The notes beneath the pieces are model-generated. The model was given only the letters and a program-made list of their open reading frames with translations, was not told the origin of the DNA and made no database searches. A program made the translations under genes and the position numbers. A stretch of 34,993 nucleotides of DNA from Brachyspira sp. (GTDB lineage Bacteria; Spirochaetota; Brachyspiria; Brachyspirales; Brachyspiraceae), in assembly GCF_029258575.1 (NCBI RefSeq), contig NZ_JARHYI010000070.1:1-34993 (forward strand). Reading direction: 5' to 3'. Shown one piece after another: positions 7,978 through 16,197 of this stretch. Positions within the stretch are counted from its first letter, which is position 1. The number at the start of each line of letters is the position of its first letter.

Positions 7978-9468
7978 TTAATAATTTATAGTAGCATATC
8001 TCAATATCTCTTCTTGAGTTGTTTTTTTGGGATCAACTTCACCTGTAATTCTACCATTGGATACAACTATTATTCTATCGCATATCCCAAGTAATTCAGG
8101 CAATTCTGAAGATATAACCATTATACCATTTCCTGATTTTTTAATATCATTAATAATATTATATATATTTATTTTGGAATTTACATCAACTCCCCTAGTT
8201 GGCTCATCAAAAATATATATAAAAGGATTATTTAATATCCATTTACCTATCATAATTTTCTGTTGATTTCCTCCACTTAAAAATTGAACTTTATCTTCAG
8301 GTACTCTCATTTTTATTTTCAAATCATCTTTTAATTTTAATAAGCAATTAAATAATTTTTTTACATAAACAAAAAAAGGATTAGAAAAAGATTTTATATT
8401 AGGCATAATACTATTTTGCCATATACTCATCTTTAAAGCTAAACCTTCAGTTTTTCTATCTTCAGGAACATATACAACACCATTCTTTATAGCATCCTTT
8501 ATACTATTAATTTCTATTTTTTTCCCATTTAAAGTTAATTCTCCCTTTTGAATTTTAAAAACTCCGAATAAAGATTTAGCTATCTTTGTTCTTCCAGCCC
8601 CCACAAGACCAGCAAAACCTAAAATTTCACCTTTCTTAACTTCAAAACTTATATCTCTAAAAAATGGTTCACAAGCTATATTTTTTACACTTAAAATAGT
8701 TTCTCCTATAGGTACATCAACTTTAGGATATTTATCTGTAATAGTTCTTCCAGCCATAGCAGATATTATTTCATCTATATTGGTTTCTTTATATGGTTTG
8801 CTCATTATAAAATTGCCATCTCTTAAAACGGTAATTCTATCAGCAATATAATCTAATTCCTCCAATCTATGAGAGATATATATTATAGATATACCATCTT
8901 TTTTCAAACTATGTATAATACCGAATAATTGATCTGTTTCTCTATTGGATAATGAAGAAGTAGGCTCATCCATTATTAAAACTTTAGAAGATAAAGAAAC
9001 TGCTCTTGCTATTTCAACTATTTGCTGTTTTGATATAGGTAATTTTTTTACAATAGTATCAACATCATCTTGAATACCAAATCGTCTAAGCCATTCTACA
9101 GCCTTTTCACGCATTTTTTTCTTATCTAAAAATAGATAATTCTTTTTATATTCTCTAGCAAGAAAAAGATTTTCCATTACTGTAAGATGAGTACACATAT
9201 TTAATTCTTGGTGTATGGTAGTAATGCCATTATTTATAGCATCGGCAGGTTTATCAAAATGAACAGGCTTACCTTCTAAAAATAATTCTCCAGAATCATA
9301 AGTATATACACCAGCAATAATTTTCATCAAAGTTGATTTTCCAGCACCATTTTCACCTAAAATAGCATGAACTTCACCTTTCATCATATCTAAATTTACA
9401 TTTTTTAATACAGGTACACCAAAAAATCCTTTTGAAATATTTTTTGCACTAAAAACTATATCTGACAT
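7978..9468 (-). CDS. Sugar ABC transporter ATP-binding protein, RbsA family
   Basis: The 496-residue protein has two fused nucleotide-binding domains, as in RbsA/MglA/AlsA. Domain one has Walker A GENGAGKSTLMK near residue 39, a degenerate signature PISKQQIVEIARAVS near 143, and Walker B VLIMDEPTSSLS. Domain two has the typical degenerate Walker A GLVGAGRTKIAK near 293, the signature LSGGNQQKIMIGKW near 400, and FDEPTRGVDV. The linker YVPEDRKTEGL is also diagnostic. Length matches the family. It lies between the ROK kinase gene (14-base gap upstream) and the permease gene (13-base gap), strongly indicating one operon. Substrate class is CUT2 sugars; the exact sugar is not readable. Confidence 0.93.
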   Translation of the reverse strand: MSDIVFSAKNISKGFFGVPVLKNVNLDMMKGEVHAILGENGAGKSTLMKIIAGVYTYDSGELFLEGKPVHFDKPADAINNGITTIHQELNMCTHLTVMENLFLAREYKKNYLFLDKKKMREKAVEWLRRFGIQDDVDTIVKKLPISKQQIVEIARAVSLSSKVLIMDEPTSSLSNRETDQLFGIIHSLKKDGISIIYISHRLEELDYIADRITVLRDGNFIMSKPYKETNIDEIISAMAGRTITDKYPKVDVPIGETILSVKNIACEPFFRDISFEVKKGEILGFAGLVGAGRTKIAKSLFGVFKIQKGELTLNGKKIEINSIKDAIKNGVVYVPEDRKTEGLALKMSIWQNSIMPNIKSFSNPFFVYVKKLFNCLLKLKDDLKIKMRVPEDKVQFLSGGNQQKIMIGKWILNNPFIYIFDEPTRGVDVNSKINIYNIINDIKKSGNGIMVISSELPELLGICDRIIVVSNGRITGEVDPKKTTQEEILRYATINY

Positions 9469-9482
9469 TATATCTCCATATT

Positions 9483-10424
9483 TTATATTTTATTCATAGC
9501 AACAGCCAATGCAGAATAATCTCCAATAGATTCTCCTAAAAAAGAAGGAACTATTTCACAAAAATTGGCACTATATTCCAAAGCTTCAAATTTAATTATT
9601 TTAAGCATAGTATCTTTGAAATAGGATTCCATTCTAGTATATATTCCTCCTATAATTATTTTTTCTAAATTAAGAATATCAATTAATATAGATATGCCTC
9701 TTCCCAAATAAAAAGCACTTTCTTCAAATATAGAAACAGCAAATTTATTCCCCATTTTGGCTATATTAGCTATTTCATAAGTTGTCAAATTTTTATTATT
9801 TAAAAGACTTATAAATTCTTCTGTATCTTTTTCTTTAGATTTTTCTTTTAATCTAATCTCACAAAGTTTGACTATTCCACCACCACTGCAAAAACCTTCA
9901 AAAGAACCAGCTTTATTATATCCCATAGGTCCTTCATCATTAAGTCTTATATGACCTATTTCGCCAGCCATATCGGAAGCCCCCCTATATAATTGCCCAT
10001 TTAATATAAGTCCAGCACCCAAACCTGTACCAAATGTAAAAAAAGCCATATTAGAAGTATTATTTCCAGCTCCCCATAAATATTCGGCTATTGCACAAGC
10101 ATTGGCATCATTCTCTAATTTTGAATGTATATTTAAGTGTTCATCAAAATATTTAACTATTTCTACATTTTTCCATTGAGGTAAATTAGGGGGACAAATT
10201 ATGATTCCATCTTTACTAGAAAGAGGTCCTCCACAACTTATACCAATACTTTCTATATTACCATATTTAGATTGATAGTCTTTTATTATTTCAACTACAT
10301 TTTTTAATGTCGATGAACTATCTAATGTTTCAAATTTTTCTTTTGCAAAAATTTCAGGGCTACTACTTCCTATTATTACTGAAGTTTTAGTACCGCCTAT
10401 ATCTACTCCAACTATATTAGACAT
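9483..10424 (-). CDS. ROK family sugar kinase without the CxCGxxGC zinc motif
   Basis: This 313-residue cytoplasmic kinase of the ROK family would phosphorylate the sugar brought in by the adjoining importer. It has the phosphate loop GVDIGGTKTSV at residues 5-15, the catalytic-Asp motif LENDANACAIAEYLWGAG near 120, and the FGTGLGAGLILNGQLYRG segment near 150. The GEIGHIRL motif follows, with the conserved zinc His. After that His, the usual Cys cluster is replaced by GPMGYNKAGSFEGFCSGGG, so the structural zinc site is absent or altered. No DNA-binding N-terminal domain is present, which argues against a repressor. It lies between the binding-protein and ATPase genes; allose (AlsK), glucose, or N-acyl-sugar kinase activities are possible. 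Start ATG is plausible but the ribosome site is only moderate (TAGG). Confidence 0.85.
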   Translation of the reverse strand: MSNIVGVDIGGTKTSVIIGSSSPEIFAKEKFETLDSSSTLKNVVEIIKDYQSKYGNIESIGISCGGPLSSKDGIIICPPNLPQWKNVEIVKYFDEHLNIHSKLENDANACAIAEYLWGAGNNTSNMAFFTFGTGLGAGLILNGQLYRGASDMAGEIGHIRLNDEGPMGYNKAGSFEGFCSGGGIVKLCEIRLKEKSKEKDTEEFISLLNNKNLTTYEIANIAKMGNKFAVSIFEESAFYLGRGISILIDILNLEKIIIGGIYTRMESYFKDTMLKIIKFEALEYSANFCEIVPSFLGESIGDYSALAVAMNKI

Positions 10425-10442
10425 ATAAACCTACATAAAAAT

Positions 10443-10480
10443 ATTGATTAGATAACATTATAAAATATTATCTAATCAAT
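10443..10480 (-). terminator. 13-bp hairpin between binding-protein and kinase genes (attenuating terminator or mRNA stabiliser)
   Basis: A perfect 13-bp inverted repeat (ATTGATTAGATAA at 10443-10455, inverted at 10468-10480) with a 12-base loop is followed on the minus strand by ATTTTTATG. It lies inside the operon, right after the binding-protein gene. In ABC importers such elements commonly make the binding protein more abundant than the downstream membrane parts. Confidence 0.7.
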
Positions 10481-10498
10481 AATAAAATTTATTTTGAA

Positions 10499-11452
10499 TT
10501 ATTTTATAGTATCAATATTTTCTAAAGTAACAACATTTACTCCAGTATCCAATAATCTAGTAACTTCTTTTCCATCTATTATATCTACAGCAGACTGCAA
10601 TCCATCAAATCCCATTTTATAAGGATTTTGAACTACAGTAGCTTTTAATGTACCATTTTCTAAAGCTCTGATTGTATCCTGCGATTTATCAAAACCAACT
10701 AACATAACAGTATCTTTTTTACCCATATCTTCTATAGCTCTTGCAACTCCTACTGTAGAACCTTCATTAGAAGCAAAGAATCCAACCAAATCAGGATTAG
10801 CTGTCATTATATCAGTAGCTATATTCAATGCTTTAGCTTTATCTCCATCAGAATATTGTACAGAAACTATTTCTATTTCTGGAGCTATTTCTTTTATTCT
10901 AGCTTCAAAACCTTTACCTCTAGCTATAGCAGTAGCAGCAGCAGGTTGGGCATGAACTATTCCTATTTTTCCTTTTGAATTTACTAATTTAGCAAAAGTA
11001 TCAGCAGCTAAAGCACCAGCAGCCTCATTATCAGTAGATAAGAAAGAATCATAATCTTCTGTAGTAATTCCTGAATCTATCAAAACAAGAGGTATATTAG
11101 CAGCTTTTATTCTAGCAGCAACAGGAACCAAAGCAGCAGCATCAGAAGGAGCTAATAATATAGCATCTACTTGTTGATTTATAGCATCTTCAGCCATACG
11201 AGTTTGTTCATTAGGATCAGTTTTTCCAGCAGGAGCTCTGAATATTAATTCCACATTTCCCAATTCAGCAGCTTTATCCTCAGCACCTTTCTTAACTGAA
11301 AGCCAATGTTCATCTATGGAATCCATTGTTATTAATACTATCTTTTTAGAGTCACCTGAAGCAGAACTTGAAGATTTATCAGTTCCTGCATTACCTTGAC
11401 ATGACAAAATTAAACTAGATATAATAAAAATTGAAAATAATATTTTTTTCAT
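10499..11452 (-). CDS. Sugar ABC transporter substrate-binding lipoprotein, RbsB/AlsB-like
   Basis: The 317-residue protein begins with a lipoprotein signal, MKKILFSIFIISSLILSC, with the lipidated Cys at residue 18. It would be anchored outside the inner membrane and deliver sugar to the permease. A Ser/Gly-rich spacer is followed by a periplasmic-binding-protein type I fold. Recognisable parts are IVLITMDSIDEHWLSVKKGA near 37, PAGKTDPNEQTRMAEDAINQ, DAILLAPSD near 94, IPLVLIDSGI near 123, LSTDNEAAG and VGFDKSQDTIRALENG near 253. It is the first gene of the importer operon and has a consensus promoter upstream. It resembles ribose/allose/galactose binders; an exact ligand cannot be assigned. 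Confidence 0.9.
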   Translation of the reverse strand: MKKILFSIFIISSLILSCQGNAGTDKSSSSASGDSKKIVLITMDSIDEHWLSVKKGAEDKAAELGNVELIFRAPAGKTDPNEQTRMAEDAINQQVDAILLAPSDAAALVPVAARIKAANIPLVLIDSGITTEDYDSFLSTDNEAAGALAADTFAKLVNSKGKIGIVHAQPAAATAIARGKGFEARIKEIAPEIEIVSVQYSDGDKAKALNIATDIMTANPDLVGFFASNEGSTVGVARAIEDMGKKDTVMLVGFDKSQDTIRALENGTLKATVVQNPYKMGFDGLQSAVDIIDGKEVTRLLDTGVNVVTLENIDTIK

Positions 11453-11491
11453 ATAGAAATCCTTTATTAATTATAATGAGCTATATTTAAT

Positions 11492-11521
11492 TAGTATAGT
11501 AAAATATACTATGATTGTCAA
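11492..11521 (-). promoter_or_regulatory. Promoter of sugar ABC operon with overlapping palindromic operator candidate
   Basis: On the minus strand TTGACA (11516-11521), a 17-base spacer and TATACT (11493-11498) form a near-perfect vegetative promoter for the binding-protein gene. A perfect palindrome, TAGTATA (11492-11498) and TATACTA (11505-11511) with a six-base centre, covers the -10 box and part of the spacer. This is a likely repressor site; the repressor gene is not in the window. Confidence 0.75.
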
Positions 11522-11657
11522 TTAATATGTATTTTGAAGTATAATTATTGAATAGTTATAAAATAAATACATATAAACAATTAAATATATAAAAAAATTA
11601 CAAACTATTTTTATATGAAATATTTTGTTAGATAAACAATATTTTATAAATAATACT

Positions 11658-12452
11658 CTATTCTTTCACTCTATTTGAAGCATCATTAATATCAAGTTTA
11701 TAAAGCTCATCAATAAATGCAATAGAAAAACTAGCAGGTCCTTGAGCTTTCTTTGCAGCAGATTCTCCTGCTGAAGCCATTATACACATAGCAGATGCAG
11801 CAGCAATCAAAGGTTCAGACACAGCAATCATAGCACCTGTAATTGCAGTAGAAGTACATCCCATACCAGTATTAATAGGCATTAAATTAGAACCACCACT
11901 TATATATAAAACTCTATCTCCATCTGTAATGATATCAGTTTCTCCGCTTATACTTACAACTGTATTATATTCTTTGCCTAAATGTTTACCAGCTTCCAAT
12001 GCCATATTAACATTAGCAGTGCTGTCTACTCCTTTTGTATTTACACTTTCACCAGAGAGAACCATTATTTCAGAAGCATTACCTCTTACAACTTTAGGAT
12101 TATAATTTTTAATCAAATCAATAGCTGTTTTAGTTCTAAGTTTAGTAGCTCCAGCTCCAACTGGATCAATAACAAAAGGAACATTTTTTTTATTTGCTAT
12201 TTCACATGCACTGTACATAGCCTCAATAGAATTTTTAGTTAATGTACCAATATTAATAACCAATGATGAAGCTATAGAAAGCATATCTTCAAATTCTTCT
12301 TTTTCAAATGTCATAACAGGAGAAGCTCCTACCGCAAGCAATGCATTAGCTGTAATTTGCATAACAACATAGTTGGTAATATTATGAACTAAAGGACTTT
12401 TTAATTTCATATTTGAAATTGCTTTAGATATTTCATTTTGTAATGTATTCAT
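11658..12452 (-). CDS. thiM: Hydroxyethylthiazole kinase ThiM
   Basis: ThiM phosphorylates 4-methyl-5-(2-hydroxyethyl)thiazole, letting the cell salvage the thiazole half of thiamin. The 264-residue length is standard. Motifs include PLVHNITNYVVMQITANALLA near residue 20, GASPVM, and IGTLTKN. Further on are FVIDPVGAGATKLR near 113, VRGNASEI near 139, and the catalytic-region NTGMGCTSTAITGA near 193 with Cys in the GCT(S) position. A clear AAGGAG site precedes the ATG. It is the second gene of a unit driven by the TPP riboswitch upstream of the YjiH-type gene; the intergenic gap is 33 bases. No thiE, thiD or thiC is present here. Confidence 0.95.
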   Translation of the reverse strand: MNTLQNEISKAISNMKLKSPLVHNITNYVVMQITANALLAVGASPVMTFEKEEFEDMLSIASSLVINIGTLTKNSIEAMYSACEIANKKNVPFVIDPVGAGATKLRTKTAIDLIKNYNPKVVRGNASEIMVLSGESVNTKGVDSTANVNMALEAGKHLGKEYNTVVSISGETDIITDGDRVLYISGGSNLMPINTGMGCTSTAITGAMIAVSEPLIAAASAMCIMASAGESAAKKAQGPASFSIAFIDELYKLDINDASNRVKE

Positions 12453-12485
12453 TTTATACTCCTTATTTATAATAAATTAAATAAT

Positions 12486-13832
12486 CTATCTCAAAAATAA
12501 ATATGCAAAAGGTACTGCCAATATCAAAGAAAGTATTATTCTTTCTATCCATATAATAATAATATCTCTTATTCTTATAGGAATATCAGTAGCAAGCATA
12601 CAAGGAATAGGTGCAGCAAAGTAAAGTATTTCAGAAACACATACTATAGCTATTACACTTTTAGCCAATTGACTTGAATCCATAATAATACTTGAAGAAG
12701 AAAACATCTCTACTATTGTTATAGAGCAAGCCTTGGCAACTGTATAAGCCTCATTGCCTAAACCTAATAATTTAGTGAAAGGAAGAAATATATAACTTAC
12801 AAAATCAAATAAAGGCGTATAATTAACTATTAGTAAACCTATAAATGTTATAGCCATGAAATTTGGCATTATAGATATAGATATTAATAAACCTTCTTTT
12901 AAATTTTGTATTATATTGTTTAAAAAATTACTTGATTTATCAGCTACACTTACACCTTCATACAATGCCTTTTTAAAAATATTTCCACCTGTGAATTTAG
13001 GTTCTTCAATTATATCTCTATTCAAATAACCTTTATCTGATTTGTTTCTCAAAGGGTAAAGCCTCACTGTAATTGCAGTAACTATAAATGTTATAGCCAA
13101 AGTTCCCCAAAAATATATATTCCATTTATCTATTATACCCAAAGTTTTTGCAACAACAACCATAAATGTAGTTGATACGGTTGAAAATCCCGTAGCTATT
13201 ATGCATGCCTCTTTCGTAGAATAATAACCTTCTTTATAAACTTTATTTGTTATAAGAAGTCCCACAGAATAACTTCCTATAAAAGAAGCCAATGCGTCTA
13301 TAGAAGACATACCTGGCGTTTTCCAAATAGGACGCATTATATAACGCATAAATATTCCTACAAAAGCCATAAGTCCGTAATCTATTAAAAAAGATAAACA
13401 TACTGCCCCTATTGGTATGAGAATCGCAACTTGTGTAAGAAGCCTATATGAAAAAGGCAGCATATTCGGTTTATGAAAATCTGATGGTCCCAATTTAAAA
13501 TATGCCATTATAACAAAAGGTATTGCCAAAACTTTTATAAATGAAAATACTATTTCTGTTTTATTTTTATTCCAAGATTTATTGATAAAAGGATATATCC
13601 CTCCTATCATTGTAATAATTATACCATAATAAGGATCTACAAATGGAATCTTTCTTATAAAACTAACTAAATGATCTATTGGTATTGATTTAACTCCATT
13701 AATATTTATTGTTATAAAAAACATAAATACACCAAAAGCACTTAAAATAATAAATTTTAGATAAGATAATTTGCTATACTTAATATCACTCAAATTATTA
13801 TTAATAGTTTTTGAATTAGAAATATTACTCAT
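12486..13832 (-). CDS. YjiH/nucleoside-recognition 'Gate' domain membrane protein, candidate thiamin-precursor transporter
   Basis: The 448-residue protein has about ten or more hydrophobic helices and resembles the YjiH family (COG3314), which carries the nucleoside-recognition/Gate domain. Recognisable parts are FGVFMFFITI near residue 33, GIIITMIGGIYPFI near 69, an IDALASFIGSYSVGLLITNKVYKEGYYSTKEACIIATGFSTVSTTFMVVVAKT stretch between about 175 and 230 (only its outline is given here as the helix-loop-helix core), and a late EMFSSSSIIMDSS segment. Substrates of YjiH proteins are not established. The TPP riboswitch immediately upstream and thiM immediately downstream argue that this copy moves thiamin, hydroxyethylthiazole or another thiamin precursor. 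A TAGGA site precedes the ATG. Identification of the family is good; the substrate is inference. Confidence 0.8.
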   Translation of the reverse strand: MSNISNSKTINNNLSDIKYSKLSYLKFIILSAFGVFMFFITININGVKSIPIDHLVSFIRKIPFVDPYYGIIITMIGGIYPFINKSWNKNKTEIVFSFIKVLAIPFVIMAYFKLGPSDFHKPNMLPFSYRLLTQVAILIPIGAVCLSFLIDYGLMAFVGIFMRYIMRPIWKTPGMSSIDALASFIGSYSVGLLITNKVYKEGYYSTKEACIIATGFSTVSTTFMVVVAKTLGIIDKWNIYFWGTLAITFIVTAITVRLYPLRNKSDKGYLNRDIIEEPKFTGGNIFKKALYEGVSVADKSSNFLNNIIQNLKEGLLISISIMPNFMAITFIGLLIVNYTPLFDFVSYIFLPFTKLLGLGNEAYTVAKACSITIVEMFSSSSIIMDSSQLAKSVIAIVCVSEILYFAAPIPCMLATDIPIRIRDIIIIWIERIILSLILAVPFAYLFLR

Positions 13833-13911
13833 AAAAAATCCTAATATATATATGAATTAATAATTTAGAGAAACCTTAATGAAAAAATTACAAGTGCATA
13901 AAAAATAAAAA

Positions 13912-13941
13912 ACGAGACCAATTTTAGAAAACTGATCTCGT
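13912..13941 (-). terminator. Terminator hairpin of the TPP riboswitch expression platform
   Basis: On the minus strand ACGAGATCA pairs with TGGTCTCGT, extended inward by TTTT/AAAA, and the hairpin is followed by a TTTTTATTTTT run (13900-13911). It lies between the riboswitch aptamer and the YjiH-type start codon, about 70 bases before it. It fits a thiamin pyrophosphate-promoted transcription stop. Confidence 0.85.
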
Positions 13942-13951
13942 ATCTAATCAA

Positions 13952-14060
13952 TACAAAATATTTCCCTACACTGGCATTATCCAACAGGTTATAAGGGTCT
14001 AAGTTTTAAAATAGAAATTAAACTTACTCTCAGCCTTTTAAGCTCCCCTAAATATATATT
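13952..14060 (-). ncRNA. TPP (thi-box) riboswitch
   Basis: The minus strand contains the conserved thi-box parts in order. These are AGGGGAGC, GGCTGAGAGTAAG (CTGAGA at 14028-14033), a variable A/T hairpin, GACCCTTATAACCTG, and GGATAATGCCAGTGTAGGGA (13963-13982). The closing P1 stem is ATATTT with AAATAT. This is the aptamer that binds thiamin pyrophosphate. A transcription terminator follows, so high TPP should turn off the downstream YjiH-type gene and thiM. Confidence 0.95.
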
Positions 14061-14062
14061 TT

Positions 14063-14090
14063 ATTATACCTTAAATATTTATTATTTCAA
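14063..14090 (-). promoter_or_regulatory. Promoter of the TPP riboswitch transcript
   Basis: On the minus strand TTGAAA (14085-14090), a 16-base spacer and TATAAT (14063-14068) place the transcription start at about 14056, exactly at the 5' edge of the riboswitch aptamer and just past the uvrC stop codon. Confidence 0.75.
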
Positions 14091-14101
14091 GTTTAAAATA
14101 A

Positions 14102-15946
14102 TTATTTATGAAAATAGTCATATATATTATTTGCCGCCTTATAGCTTATACCAGGTATATTTCTAATACTTTCAAAAGATGCTTTTTTAATATTATCTAT
14201 ATTTATAAAATGAACATAAAGTTTTTCTATAGTTTTCTTTCCAATACCTTCTATACTCTCAAGCTCGCTTTTAACCATTTCCCTACTTCTCTTTTTACCA
14301 TGACTCGTATTAACCCATCTATGAGTTTCATCTCTAACCTTTTGCAAAAATAATCTTGCAGGTTCATTATCACTCAATTGAACAGGCTTATCCATGTTAG
14401 GAAGATATATTTCTTCAAACTTTTTAGCAAGTGCCATTATAGGCTGTCCATTTATATCAAGTTCTTTTAAAGCTTCTATTGCTGAATTGAGCTGTCCTCT
14501 TCCTCCGTCTATAAGTATTAAATCTGGAAAAGTTAAATTCTCTTCTTTGAGTCTTTTATATCTTCTGTAAACTGCCTCTTTTATAGATGCAAAATCATCT
14601 ATACCTGTAACTGTTTTCATATTAAATATTCTATAATTCTTATTGTCAGAAACTCCATTAACAAATCTCACCATTCCAGCCATAGTATAGCTTCCTTGAA
14701 TATGTGCTATATCAAAAGATTCTATGATAGTAGGATCTTTTTTCAATTTGAATATTTCCTTAAGTCTTGTTATGCCTAAAGGAACTTCTCTAATCAAAGC
14801 CTTTTCTTTAAATAAATGTTTGGCATTCTCATTTGCTATACTCATTAATCCTTTTCTGCTCTTATCCAATCTTATATCTACTTCTCTTCCTGAAACCTCT
14901 TTTAAATAATCTTTTATTATATCCGCATCTATAAGTGGAAAATCTGTAAATATAGAAGAAGGTATTAAATTGGCATGAGTATAGTATTGTGTAAAAAATG
15001 CTGAAAGTATCTCAGAATATTTTGATATGCCCATCTCTTCATAATATTCATCATTATTATTAGGAGACTGCATACTAAAAGTTTTTCTATCTACAAGTTT
15101 ACCACTCTTTATGGACAGAATAACTATAATATAATTTACATTCTCTCCATAAGCTCCTATTATATCAATATCATCACTTTCAGGTATATATATGCTCTGC
15201 TCAACAGTTATATATTTAAGCAAATCAATTTTATCCCTCAAATCTTTAGCAGCTTCAAATTCTAATTTCTCTGCATGAATAAACATATTCTCCTTTAATC
15301 TTGAAGTAAGTTCATCTACATTACCTTCAAGAACCATTATAGCATCATCAATCGTTTTATCATAATCCTCTTCGCTAATCAAATCTGCACAAGGAGCTGT
15401 ACATTTCCCTATATGATAATATAAACAGGGTCTTATAGGTCTTTTTAATGGAAAGTCATATTTACATCTTCTTAATTTAAAATTATCAATTACAAATTTT
15501 ACTATATTGTCAGCTTTCTCAGCAGCAACATAAGGACCATAATATTTTTTATATTTCTTTGAATTTTCCTTATCTATAACATTTCTAGCCTTAATAACTC
15601 TTGGAAAACGTTCATTGGTAACCGCTACAAATGGAAATGATTTCTGATCTTTAAGAAGTATATTATAATGTGGCTTATGCTTTCTTATCATCTCCGCTTC
15701 TAATATTAAAGCCTCAACCTCATTTTCTGTTAATATATAATCAATATCTCTAATATGCTCAACTAATGCTGTTGTTTTTGCATCTTTATTTGAATTATTA
15801 AAATACGATGAAACTCTCTTTTTGAGCGATTTTGCTTTACCTATATAGATTATAGTTTCTTTATCATCTTTCATAAAATATACTCCAGACTTATCTGGAA
15901 TACATTTTAATTTTTCATATATATAGCTCTTTACTTTATTATTCAT
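14102..15946 (-). CDS. uvrC: Excinuclease ABC subunit C (UvrC)
   Basis: UvrC makes the dual incisions around bulky DNA lesions within the UvrABC nucleotide excision repair system. The 614-residue protein has all expected parts. The GIY-YIG nuclease domain is at residues 12-95 (SGVYFMKD, then IIYIGKAKSLKKRVSSYF). A Cys-containing segment with KRPIRPCLYYHIGKCTAPC follows near 168, then the UVR motif LEFEAAKDLRDKIDLLKYI near 212. The RNase H-like C-terminal nuclease has SFDIAHIQGSYTMAGMV near 394 and LILIDGGRGQLNSA near 460. A helix-hairpin-helix pair comes at the end (SIEGIGKKTIEKL, then NIPGISYKAANNIYDYF). Length is normal. It has its own promoter upstream and ends next to the TPP riboswitch promoter. 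Confidence 0.97.
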   Translation of the reverse strand: MNNKVKSYIYEKLKCIPDKSGVYFMKDDKETIIYIGKAKSLKKRVSSYFNNSNKDAKTTALVEHIRDIDYILTENEVEALILEAEMIRKHKPHYNILLKDQKSFPFVAVTNERFPRVIKARNVIDKENSKKYKKYYGPYVAAEKADNIVKFVIDNFKLRRCKYDFPLKRPIRPCLYYHIGKCTAPCADLISEEDYDKTIDDAIMVLEGNVDELTSRLKENMFIHAEKLEFEAAKDLRDKIDLLKYITVEQSIYIPESDDIDIIGAYGENVNYIIVILSIKSGKLVDRKTFSMQSPNNNDEYYEEMGISKYSEILSAFFTQYYTHANLIPSSIFTDFPLIDADIIKDYLKEVSGREVDIRLDKSRKGLMSIANENAKHLFKEKALIREVPLGITRLKEIFKLKKDPTIIESFDIAHIQGSYTMAGMVRFVNGVSDNKNYRIFNMKTVTGIDDFASIKEAVYRRYKRLKEENLTFPDLILIDGGRGQLNSAIEALKELDINGQPIMALAKKFEEIYLPNMDKPVQLSDNEPARLFLQKVRDETHRWVNTSHGKKRSREMVKSELESIEGIGKKTIEKLYVHFINIDNIKKASFESIRNIPGISYKAANNIYDYFHK

Positions 15947-15973
15947 AATCTATTAATTTAGATTTTTTTACTA

Positions 15974-16001
15974 ATTATACATAAAATTTCAAAATTGTCA
16001 A
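15974..16001 (-). promoter_or_regulatory. Promoter of uvrC
   Basis: On the minus strand TTGACA (15996-16001), a 16-base spacer and TATAAT (15974-15979) form a consensus vegetative promoter about 30 bases before the uvrC start codon. No damage-response operator palindrome is evident. Confidence 0.75.
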
Positions 16002-16197
16002 AAAAGCAATATATATTACATTTTATATTTTTTTACTATCTATAAATAGTATTTTATAGAATATTATTAATTTTTTAAATCAGTATATTAAAAACTGATA
16101 ATTAATATCATGTATTTTAAATAAATTTATTTCTAACAACAGCAACAAAAAATTATGAACCAATAAGATTCGTTATTATTATACTATTTCAAGATTA

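Noticed and set aside
11600-11657. Inverted repeat as thiM terminator
   Set aside because: The AATATT-type arms need mismatches or bulges and there is no clear T-run, so no confident terminator.
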